Positions 9,942 to 16,693 of a stretch of 36,150 bases of DNA are shown one piece after another. The notes under the pieces were generated by a model, which ran no database searches, was not told the DNA's origin, and saw only the letters and a list, made by a program, of their open reading frames with translations. Position numbers and translations under genes: made by a program. Position 1 is the stretch's first letter; the number at the start of each line of letters is the position of its first letter. Source of the DNA: an uncultured Alphaproteobacteria bacterium (GTDB lineage Bacteria > Pseudomonadota > Alphaproteobacteria > Rhodospirillales > Rhodospirillaceae); NCBI GenBank assembly GCA_902575965.1, contig CACGTM010000012.1, positions 1-36,150 of the forward strand. The letters run 5' to 3'.

Positions 9942-10582
9942 TGTCAACGCAGCAAGAAATAATTTCCCTTTTAGATCAAGCGGTTAAAATGCATCAAGCA
10001 AACCGACTTAAGGAAGCTGAAAATCTATATAAAAAAGTTCTCACCTTGTCCCCTCGACAATATGACGCACTTAACCTCTTAGGTGTCTTAGCCCATCAGA
10101 GTGGAAACAATGATCAAGCAATAGACTTATTTGATCAGGCCATTGCTGCATCACCAAACCTTGCCTCAGCTCACTTTAATAAAGGAAATGTCCTCTATGG
10201 TAATAAACAACTGGAAGAATCGGTAAGTTGCTACAAAACTGCCCTTACCTACGATCCACAATCGCAAGATGCTCTTCTCAATCTTGGTGTGATACTTCAG
10301 GAACAAGAAAAAACAGGAGAAGCTCTGAGTATATTTTTAAAATTAATAAAGATTGCGCCTAATAACCCTAAGGCGCATTACAACAAAGGAAAGTGCCTAC
10401 ATGCGACAGGCAACCTTAAGGATGCTGAAAAATCCCTTAAGGACGCTCTGAAACTAGACCCAGAAAATGCAGACTGCTGCTTTGCCCTAGCAACAGTGAA
10501 GGAAGAGCTTCATCAAAATGAGGAAGCAATTAAATACATTCAAAAAGCAATTAAAATTAAACCCGACTGGGCACAAGCGTAT
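9768..10582 (+). repeat. 815-bp perfect direct repeat, copy 2
   Basis: Second copy of 7732-8546, at a 2036-bp offset. It covers the last 174 bp of the 7905 gene, the TAATG junction and the first 642 bp of the 9941 gene. Perfect identity, including third codon positions, across a gene junction indicates a very recent duplication, active gene conversion or an assembly join. Confidence 0.96.
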
Positions 10583-11668
10583 TCAAATTTGGGGAATTTC
10601 CAAAAAAATAAAGGGGACCTTGAACAAGCGCTCTTAAGCTATAAAAAATGCCTTAAAATAAACCCAAAAAATTATACAAATCAGACAAACCTTGGAATTC
10701 TGCAACTTTATATGGGTAAATTTCAGGAAGGTTGGACAAATTACGGCTACAGATCTAAATCAGAAGCCCCTTTTTATATTAAACATAATTTTAATTTACC
10801 CCATTGGAAAGGAGAAGACCTATCTAATGAGAATATTCTCCTATGGAACGAACAAGGCCTTGGAGATGAAATTATCTTTTGCTCGATGCTAAAAGAATTA
10901 TCCTTTAAGGCTAAAGAAATAACACTGTTGTGCTCCCAAAAATTAAAAAGTGTCTTTGAGTATTCCTTTTCAGACCTTAAAAACCTAAAAATAATAGAGA
11001 ATCGAGACTTTAATATTCAACCGAATAATTTTAATAGGGCTATTTCTCTAACTGACCTTGGCAAATTTTTGCGCCCATCATTTAACAATTTTCCTCCCCC
11101 ACAAGCCTATCTGAAATTTGATGAAATAAGACAAGGAAATCTCAGAACAAAATTAAAAAATGAGCATGGGGAAAATATAAAATTCATAGGGATATCATGG
11201 GCAAGCAATAATCCAATTATTGGAAAAGAAAAATCCATACCTCTTGAAAACTGGTTACCCCTTCTTGAGCTTCCAGACATTAAATTTGTAAATCTTCAAT
11301 ATGGGCGTGCGTTAAGTGAACTAAATACTTTACCGGAGAGAATCCGCAAAAAAATCGTCACATTAAAAGAAATTGACCTTAATGGAGGTCTGAACAAACC
11401 CTTAGAACTCCTGTCAGCCTTGGACTTACTTATAACAAGCAGTAATACCACTGCACATTTGGCGGGCGCTGCGGGGCTACCTGTTTGGATTCTTACTCCT
11501 AGAGGCAGGTCACTCATGTGGTATTGGTTTTCCAGTGGAAGTAGGAGTCCTTGGTACAAAAATGCTATGATTTATAGGCTAAAAGCGGGTGACAAATGGA
11601 AAGATTTAATGAGTGAAATAAGTAAAATGGTAACTAAATTGGACCTAAATGATGGATTTTCACTATAA
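9941..11668 (+). CDS. TPR-GT-B glycosyltransferase-like protein; 5' end lies in the 815-bp repeat
   Basis: The 575-residue protein has seven or so TPRs (residues about 8-265); the first 214 residues are identical to the preceding protein. After residue 214 the sequence diverges into another TPR (SNLGNFQKNKGDLEQALLSY) and a GT-B domain from about 296. That domain shows ILLWNEQGLGDEI, IGISWASNN, LQYGR, SSNTTAHLAGAAG and WYWF, all close to family consensus, so it is probably active. It begins in a TAATG overlap and is the last gene of the first TPR-GT run. No convincing terminator was seen directly after it; a hairpin with a T-run at 11803-11830 could end its transcript. Confidence 0.88.
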   Translation: MSTQQEIISLLDQAVKMHQANRLKEAENLYKKVLTLSPRQYDALNLLGVLAHQSGNNDQAIDLFDQAIAASPNLASAHFNKGNVLYGNKQLEESVSCYKTALTYDPQSQDALLNLGVILQEQEKTGEALSIFLKLIKIAPNNPKAHYNKGKCLHATGNLKDAEKSLKDALKLDPENADCCFALATVKEELHQNEEAIKYIQKAIKIKPDWAQAYSNLGNFQKNKGDLEQALLSYKKCLKINPKNYTNQTNLGILQLYMGKFQEGWTNYGYRSKSEAPFYIKHNFNLPHWKGEDLSNENILLWNEQGLGDEIIFCSMLKELSFKAKEITLLCSQKLKSVFEYSFSDLKNLKIIENRDFNIQPNNFNRAISLTDLGKFLRPSFNNFPPPQAYLKFDEIRQGNLRTKLKNEHGENIKFIGISWASNNPIIGKEKSIPLENWLPLLELPDIKFVNLQYGRALSELNTLPERIRKKIVTLKEIDLNGGLNKPLELLSALDLLITSSNTTAHLAGAAGLPVWILTPRGRSLMWYWFSSGSRSPWYKNAMIYRLKAGDKWKDLMSEISKMVTKLDLNDGFSL

Positions 11669-11768
11669 GAACCGAAAAAAAACGCTAAATAAATGGTAAT
11701 TGAAGCCAAAATGTTGTATTTCAGCAACAACAGTTTAAGAAACTTTTATATAAATATCAACAAACTGC

Positions 11769-11797
11769 TTGACTTTTTTGCCCTAAAAAGTTGTTAT
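11769..11797 (+). promoter_or_regulatory. Probable sigma-70-type promoter of the secreted-protein gene
   Basis: TTGACT (11769-11774) is followed after 17 bp by TGTTAT (11792-11797). This is a good match to a vegetative promoter, and transcription would start near 11804, about 90 bp before the ATG at 11894. It fits with the gene being transcribed alone and strongly. Upstream, at 11712-11729, a short inverted repeat (TGTTG ... CAACA) could be a regulator site. Confidence 0.55.
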
Positions 11798-11802
11798 TGG
11801 CT

Positions 11803-11839
11803 TGCGCTGACGGGCGTAGGCGCGTTTTTTAAAAATGCG
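11803..11839 (+). promoter_or_regulatory. Structured 5' leader: two overlapping hairpins and a T-run
   Basis: GCGC at 11804-11807 can pair with GCGC at 11820-11823, with flanking U-G pairs, and is followed by six T (11825-11830). This looks like a weak intrinsic terminator. A second hairpin, pairing 11821-11826 with 11833-11838, uses the same GCGC bases, so the two folds exclude each other. It could be an attenuator, a 5' stabilising stem-loop, or the end of the upstream operon transcript. Confidence 0.35.
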
Positions 11840-11893
11840 TCTGAATTTAAATTAAATCTAGATATCTGGAAACCAAAAGGGGATCCTATTGTT

Positions 11894-13315
11894 ATGAAAA
11901 AACAAGTATTAAATTACGGTAGTGCATTGTTGGCAACAACAGCCCTATCGGGTGGTGCAGCTCACGCTGGATCATTAGTTACTGAAACAGCGGCTGCCGC
12001 TGTCCCAGCTACTACGTTAACAGCTGCAAAACTATCCGCTCAAGTTTTTGGCGGAACTACTACTGCTCAAAAAGCAGTTACTCTTGGACCTATTGGAGTT
12101 AGTCTTGATTTCTCAAACGCTTATACAACTAAGTTCGATGTAGAAATTGAGGGAACAAACTCAGACTTCACAGGTACTGTTGCTGCTGCTTCATACGCAA
12201 CAACAGCTGGTGGTATTTCACTTCTTGGTGGAACAGCTGGTTGTACTGTTCAGGTTTTAACTGAGCGTATTTTGATTGAAGATTGCCTCGTTTCTTCGGC
12301 AACAGCTATTGATCATCTGAACGTATCAGGTATTGCATTTAACCAAGCAAACGGTTTAGCAACAGCTGGTGCATCAATTGCTCTTAACGCAATTGTTCGT
12401 GGTCAAAGTAACAACACATTTGAAACATTGGCAGCAAGAAACCTAGTAACAAGTCAAAACAGTATTAAGGTTTCTTCATTCGCTTCAACTGCAGCTACTA
12501 TCCGTAACTCTGCAGTGCCGCCTTTCTCTGACCTAACAGGTGGAGCTACTGCCTTCTCAATGGGTGTAGTTACTATCTCAGGTACAGGCGCTGTCGGTAC
12601 TGACCTTTCTACTGCTATCGCAACAGGTGATGCATTAGCAGGTAGTATGGAGTTGACTGTAACACACGGTGTCTTGGCTGATGCTGCAACAACTGCAATT
12701 GACGTTGCTTCAAGTACAGTTGGTGGTGCCGCTGCTACTGCTAGTGTTAGAAAGTCAAACTTCAACGGAACTGTTGCATCATTTGATTATACAGCTTCAA
12801 ACACTGTTTTAGGTTCTTATGATATTGAGGTTAATTTCGATGGAACTACTTCTATCGCAACTTATGCCGCAGGAACTGTAGACGTAGTGTTCTCAGCTGG
12901 TACATCAAACCTAGGTGCACACCCAGCGGGTGCAGGCACATTAGCTGGCCTTAATCGTGATGGTTTCTCAACACAACTGAATACAGTCCAGTCATCAGCT
13001 GGAAATGGATCTACAGTATTCCAGTCATTCGTTCGTGTTGTAAACAATGGTTCAGTTGCTGGTGCGGTGAGTATTGTTGTTCGTGATGATGTAGATGGTA
13101 GCTCATATGGTACTTACACTGGAGGTACTATTGCCGCTAACTCAACATTACAGATCAGCATGCCAACTATTGAAACTGCTTTAGGCATCACTGCAGCAGG
13201 TCAGTATCAGTTATCACTGTCTGGTCCGTTTGACGGTTATGCACAGCATGTAATGTTTAATAGCGTTGATAATCACTTTGTTGATCTATCAGGCTTCAGG
13301 GCTGCAAACCCTTAA
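11894..13315 (+). CDS. Secreted Ala/Thr/Ser/Gly-rich surface-type protein with signal peptide
   Basis: I choose ATG 11894, preceded by AAGGGGA, giving 473 residues. The upstream in-frame ATG at 11693 precedes the promoter and would bury the signal peptide. Residues 1-25 form a Sec signal: MKKQ, a hydrophobic core, and cleavage after A-H-A. The mature protein is rich in Ala, Thr, Ser and Gly, is predicted to be mostly beta-strand, has only two Cys (in GCTVQVL and EDCLVSS), and has no membrane anchor. The C-terminal about 100 residues look like a discrete beta domain ending HVMFNSVDNHFVDLSGFR. The gene is clearly richer in G+C and in repeated GCT/ACT/GGT codons than its neighbours, as expected for a highly expressed or transferred gene. 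It has its own promoter and terminator between the TPR-GT run and the secretion cluster, so it is a good candidate for a T2SS substrate and glycosylation acceptor. S-layer, adhesin or secreted polymer-binding roles are all possible. Confidence 0.75.
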   Translation: MKKQVLNYGSALLATTALSGGAAHAGSLVTETAAAAVPATTLTAAKLSAQVFGGTTTAQKAVTLGPIGVSLDFSNAYTTKFDVEIEGTNSDFTGTVAAASYATTAGGISLLGGTAGCTVQVLTERILIEDCLVSSATAIDHLNVSGIAFNQANGLATAGASIALNAIVRGQSNNTFETLAARNLVTSQNSIKVSSFASTAATIRNSAVPPFSDLTGGATAFSMGVVTISGTGAVGTDLSTAIATGDALAGSMELTVTHGVLADAATTAIDVASSTVGGAAATASVRKSNFNGTVASFDYTASNTVLGSYDIEVNFDGTTSIATYAAGTVDVVFSAGTSNLGAHPAGAGTLAGLNRDGFSTQLNTVQSSAGNGSTVFQSFVRVVNNGSVAGAVSIVVRDDVDGSSYGTYTGGTIAANSTLQISMPTIETALGITAAGQYQLSLSGPFDGYAQHVMFNSVDNHFVDLSGFRAANP

Positions 13316-13333
13316 GCTAGCTATAAAAAGAGA

Positions 13334-13353
13334 TAATCTGTTCATTCAGATTA
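13334..13353 (+). promoter_or_regulatory. Perfect stem-loop in the 3' UTR of the secreted-protein gene
   Basis: TAATCTG (13334-13340) and CAGATTA (13347-13353) form a perfect 7-bp inverted repeat with a 6-base loop, 18 bp after the stop. It lies just before the intrinsic terminator and may stabilise the mRNA 3' end or bind a regulator. Confidence 0.5.
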
Positions 13354-13357
13354 CCGG

Positions 13358-13386
13358 AAAGGGAGGGTTCTTACTCTCCCTTTTTC
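13358..13386 (+). terminator. Intrinsic terminator of the secreted-protein gene
   Basis: AAAGGGAG (13358-13365) pairs with CTCCCTTT (13376-13383) around a 10-base loop, and the T-run continues to 13385. This is a strong GC-rich stem in an AT-rich background. It separates the secreted-protein transcript from the gsp operon. Confidence 0.85.
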
Positions 13387-13461
13387 GTTTTTAAGCCGTA
13401 AATACTGCATACTCGTTACACAATTAGGGCTTTATGACACTCAGTTAACTTATGAATCTCT

Positions 13462-13494
13462 GTGAATTAGTGTATTAATTTAACTATAATTCAC
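13462..13494 (+). promoter_or_regulatory. Probable gsp operon promoter within an 8-bp inverted repeat
   Basis: A perfect TATAAT (13485-13490) lies 17 bp downstream of GTGAAT (13462-13467), a weak -35. The start would be near 13497, giving a leader of about 20 bases before gspF. GTGAATTA (13462-13469) and TAATTCAC (13487-13494) are exact inverted repeats with a 17-bp spacer covering both promoter boxes, so a dimeric regulator could bind here. Confidence 0.45.
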
Positions 13495-13515
13495 TTCATT
13501 TGAGAAAACATAATT

Positions 13516-14724
13516 ATGCCATCTTTTAAATTTGAAGCGATTGACGAAACTGGAAGAACTGTATCCGGACAAATTAACTCAGATACAGATAAAAGTGCTC
13601 TCAGAACTTTAATATCTCGAGGTCTTTCCCCTTTAAATATTCAATTAAATGATGAAAAGAAAAATAACAAAAACTGGGCACTTGGCAGCATCCCTAAAAC
13701 ACAAGATTATATCTTATCTTTAAAGCAATTGTCCCTTCTAATTAGCTCAGGCGTTCCTCTTATTACAGCGGTTGAAACACTCAAAACTCAAAGTACTCAT
13801 AATAAGCTTCAAGAAGCCTTTAGTTTTGTTGCAAGAGATCTAAGGTCAGGACAAACATTTTCTGAATCATTAAAGAATTCTATCCCCGAATATCCACCTT
13901 ATGTTTACCAACTAAGCCTTGCCGGAGAATCTATCGGTGAATTAGGTAATTCTCTTAATGATGCAGCAAAACAAATGGAATATGAATATAAAATTAAACA
14001 AGAAATTAAGAATGCTCTAACTTATCCATCCATTTTAGTTTTAGCTGGGATTAGCGCTGTAGTATTTATTTTCATTGTTGTTGTTCCAAGGTTTTCAGCG
14101 ATGTTAAATAATCAAGATCAGCAGCTTCCTTACATATCCAAACTTGTACTCTCTACTGGCATGTTTCTTAGCGAAAACACTTTTCTGGTTTTTCTTTTAA
14201 CTATTATGTTGGCTCTAAGTATTTTTTGGATGTCAAAGAATAGGAAAATTAAAGACAGAATTAATGAGACCCTGATCAGGCTTCCAATACTGGGCAGTTG
14301 GATTATTGAAAGTGAGCTATCCAAATGGTCTTCTATGATGGGTACAATGATAAAACATGGCGTAGATCTAATTCAAGCGCTTAAGTTTGCCGAAAGCTCA
14401 GTATCAATAAAGTCTATGAAAATGAATATAAGTCAAATCAGCAAACTTGTAAGAAGTGGAAATAGTCTTTCTCATGCAATGAATGAACTAAATATTTTCT
14501 CAAATACAGCTCTAAGCCTTGTTAAAGTTGGTGAAGAATCAGGAGAATTACCACAGATGCTTAAATCTCTATCTAACCTTTATGAAGATTCAGGACGACA
14601 AAGGATGAAAAAGTTTCTTTTAATACTTGAACCTGCAGCTATAATTTTGATTGGATTAGTGATTGGCGGTATTGTGACTGCTATTATGTTGGCAATTACA
14701 AGTATTAACCAAATTAACCTTTAG
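13516..14724 (+). CDS. gspF: Type II secretion inner-membrane platform protein GspF
   Basis: The 402-residue protein has the normal GspF length. It begins PSFKFEAIDETGRTVSGQI, typical of the family, and contains two T2SSF domains: about residues 70-195 (LLISSGVPLITAVETL, YPPYVYQLSLAGESIGELG) and about 275-400 (MIKHGVDLIQALKFAESS, LSLVKVGEESGELP). Three membrane segments lie near 170-195, 222-242 and 373-395. GspF is the polytopic base of the T2SS assembly platform and works with the ATPase GspE and with GspL/M. It is the first gene of the gsp operon here, after a candidate promoter. GspE, which often lies just before gspF, is missing from this position. Confidence 0.95.
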   Translation: MPSFKFEAIDETGRTVSGQINSDTDKSALRTLISRGLSPLNIQLNDEKKNNKNWALGSIPKTQDYILSLKQLSLLISSGVPLITAVETLKTQSTHNKLQEAFSFVARDLRSGQTFSESLKNSIPEYPPYVYQLSLAGESIGELGNSLNDAAKQMEYEYKIKQEIKNALTYPSILVLAGISAVVFIFIVVVPRFSAMLNNQDQQLPYISKLVLSTGMFLSENTFLVFLLTIMLALSIFWMSKNRKIKDRINETLIRLPILGSWIIESELSKWSSMMGTMIKHGVDLIQALKFAESSVSIKSMKMNISQISKLVRSGNSLSHAMNELNIFSNTALSLVKVGEESGELPQMLKSLSNLYEDSGRQRMKKFLLILEPAAIILIGLVIGGIVTAIMLAITSINQINL

Positions 14725-14733
14725 GTAAGGATT

Positions 14734-15207
14734 ATGAAAATAAAAAAAACTCTTATGAATTTTTTTCAAGATAAATCAAGAAAGAACAAAGGTTTTACTC
14801 TTTTAGAAATGTTGGTTGTTTTAGTCATAATAGGATTAGTTGCAAGTCTTGTAGGACCACAACTTCTTGGGAGAGTTGATAGTTCCAAAGTGACTGCAGC
14901 TGAAGCTCAAATAAGGATGATTAAAGGAGCTCTTGATACATTAAGGCTTGATATAGGAAGATATCCCAGCAAGGAAGAAGGATTGTCGCTTCTTACATCT
15001 CCCCCCGCTGACTCAAGATTAAATCGATACTGGCAAGGACCTTATTTATCCGAGGATTTACCCCTAGATCCCTGGAAAAATCAATACCAGTATCAGGGAA
15101 GTAAATCAAATAGAGTAATTCTATTTAGCTATGGGGCAGATGGTAAGATTGGTGGTGAAGGAATAGATGCTGATATTGGATTTAAAGGATCATTATCGCA
15201 AAATTAA
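14734..15207 (+). CDS. gspG: Major pseudopilin GspG
   Basis: The 157-residue prepilin has a basic leader of about 20 residues ending KNKG, cleaved before FTLLEMLVVLVIIGLVA, with the key Glu at mature position 5. The mature part shows the GspG hallmarks IKGALDTLRLDIGRYPS, EEGL, a YLSEDLPLDPW segment and a C-terminal FSYGADGKIGGEG region (calcium-binding loop of GspG). It forms the shaft of the periplasmic pseudopilus after processing by the prepilin peptidase, which is not in this window. TAAGGA lies just upstream of ATG 14734, nine bases after gspF. Its end overlaps gspH by 41 bp. Confidence 0.96.
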   Translation: MKIKKTLMNFFQDKSRKNKGFTLLEMLVVLVIIGLVASLVGPQLLGRVDSSKVTAAEAQIRMIKGALDTLRLDIGRYPSKEEGLSLLTSPPADSRLNRYWQGPYLSEDLPLDPWKNQYQYQGSKSNRVILFSYGADGKIGGEGIDADIGFKGSLSQN

Positions 15208-15637
15208 TAATGTGAATGCAAAAGGTTTCACATTACTAGAAATGCTAACAGTTCTTTTCATAATTGGATTAGCTGCATCATTGGCCCTGCCAAATTTATC
15301 CCTGATCTTTGATAGGATAAAATTTTCTAATGAACAGAAAAATGTTTATAGGAGCATTAACCTTCTCTCCTACAAAGCGCTCTCTGAAAATAGGGACTTT
15401 GTGCTATTGAACAATACAGAAAAAAATTTAAGTAACCATAAGCTTGGACCCTATAATACAGCAAGGCTCTCAAAAATATCAGTTGAACTCCCTAAAGGGT
15501 GGATAATAAATGTTGACGAACCAATATTCTATAAGTCATCGGGTTTTTGTTCTGGTGGTAAGATTTCACTATCTGTTGGAGAGTATAGCTATCCATTAAA
15601 ACTAATTCCTCCATTTTGCCAAATAAATTATGATTAA
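15167..15637 (+). CDS. gspH: Minor pseudopilin GspH
   Basis: The 156-residue protein has a 20-residue leader ending NAKG before FTLLEMLTVLFIIGLAAS, with Glu at mature position 5. The C-terminal part is short and beta-rich, fitting GspH more than GspG. The start at ATG 15167 is preceded by GAAGGA four bases upstream and overlaps gspG by 41 bp. A GTG at 15212 would leave only a four-residue leader and no ribosome site, so I prefer 15167. Position between G and I supports H. It would sit near the pseudopilus tip with I, J and K. Confidence 0.88.
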   Translation: MLILDLKDHYRKINNVNAKGFTLLEMLTVLFIIGLAASLALPNLSLIFDRIKFSNEQKNVYRSINLLSYKALSENRDFVLLNNTEKNLSNHKLGPYNTARLSKISVELPKGWIINVDEPIFYKSSGFCSGGKISLSVGEYSYPLKLIPPFCQINYD

Positions 15638-16076
15638 TTTACCAATGAAAATGAATAAGGGATTTACTTTAATTGAGGCATTAATTGCTATTGCTATTCT
15701 CGGAGCAGCCTTACTGCCTATAATGGCATTAATGAGTCAAAGTATAAATCAGATACATAAGATTGCAGAATCTAACGCCAAATCTTCTGCACAAGACTCT
15801 GCGTTAGCAATAATAGAACCCATTAACCCTATGGAAAACCCGTCGGGAGAGGTAGAACTGGTTGGCTTTAATATGGTTTGGTCGAGCGAGCAAATTGTGC
15901 CTCCAAATAATACAGTTCAAATTGGAGCTGGACTGGCAGGGTACAAAGTGGCGTTTTACATTGTTAATATCGAAATTCTAAAAAATAGCGAACCCTGGTT
16001 TTCCTTTCAGGTAAGAAAAGTAGGGCATCGGCGTATCCAAAACTCAATTAACCCTTTTAGCGATACGGTGAGATAA
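15630..16076 (+). CDS. gspI: Minor pseudopilin GspI
   Basis: The 148-residue prepilin has the leader MINLPMKMNKG before FTLIEALIAIAILGAALLPI, with Glu at mature position 5. The FTLIEALIAIAILG pattern and a C-terminal segment ending in QVRKVGHRR suit GspI. It forms the tip complex with GspJ and GspK. The start overlaps gspH by eight bases; ATG 15645 and 15651 are in-frame alternatives that leave shorter leaders. The stop shares its last A with the ATG of gspJ. Confidence 0.88.
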   Translation: MINLPMKMNKGFTLIEALIAIAILGAALLPIMALMSQSINQIHKIAESNAKSSAQDSALAIIEPINPMENPSGEVELVGFNMVWSSEQIVPPNNTVQIGAGLAGYKVAFYIVNIEILKNSEPWFSFQVRKVGHRRIQNSINPFSDTVR

Positions 16077-16693
16077 TGGGAAGTAAAAATGTTAAAAAGA
16101 TAGGAGGTTTCACTCTTCTCGAAGTTATAGTAACTCTTGTCATTGCAAGTATGATTTCAGTGATACTAATGCAATCTCTTTCAACAATGCTTAATATGCG
16201 TCATAAATTTGGTAAAGAACTAATTAATTTAGAAAAAATTGGGATACAAAAAAGTGTCATCACAACCCCCATATCGGGGATATTTCCAGACTATAATGAT
16301 GGAGATGATCGGTTTAAGGGAAGCTTAAGCAGTATCAGAGGTTTAACTCTCTACCCTCTTCAAGGAATTACAGGTGCACCAACAGCGTTTGGAATTGATA
16401 TTATTTATGATTCATCTTCCAATCAGTCAGCTTTATTATACAAAGAACGTGGATTTGAATCTTTGGAAATTGCACGTTGGAACGGAAACGAGGGGTCATT
16501 TGAATACTTAGATATGAATGGAGTATGGTCAAAAAGATGGCCTATAGGAAATAATCCAAACACTCAAGTACCACGCTCGGTAAAATTTACTTCAGGTTTG
16601 ATTGAGTCATCATATATAATTCGCGTGACAACTACGTCAGATCGACCTGGAAGGCTACAAGACTCACCATTTAGGGTTAATAATCCAAGATGA
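16076..16693 (+). CDS. gspJ: Minor pseudopilin GspJ
   Basis: The 205-residue prepilin has a leader ending KKIGG before FTLLEVIVTLVIASMISVIL, with Glu at mature position 5. Its length and large beta-rich C-terminal part (LLYKERGFESLEIARWNG, FEYLDMNGVWSKRWP) match the GspJ family, including the W-x-x-x-WP feature. It begins in a TAATG overlap with gspI and ends in an ATGA overlap with the following TPR-GT gene, so the TPR-GT is translationally coupled to the pseudopilin genes. Confidence 0.9.
   Translation: MGSKNVKKIGGFTLLEVIVTLVIASMISVILMQSLSTMLNMRHKFGKELINLEKIGIQKSVITTPISGIFPDYNDGDDRFKGSLSSIRGLTLYPLQGITGAPTAFGIDIIYDSSSNQSALLYKERGFESLEIARWNGNEGSFEYLDMNGVWSKRWPIGNNPNTQVPRSVKFTSGLIESSYIIRVTTTSDRPGRLQDSPFRVNNPR

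Noticed and set aside
7732-10582. Mobile element as the cause of the large repeat.
   Set aside because: No transposase, terminal inverted repeats or target-site duplication were seen; the repeat is made only of TPR-GT coding sequence.
11693-11893. N-terminal extension of the secreted protein to the ATG at 11693.
   Set aside because: It would start upstream of the promoter and place the clear signal peptide (from ATG 11894) inside the protein; the 67 extra residues have no family-like features.
12454-12765. Minus-strand open frame inside the secreted-protein gene.
   Set aside because: It is a by-product of the low stop frequency in the G+C-richer gene; no ribosome site and low-complexity translation.
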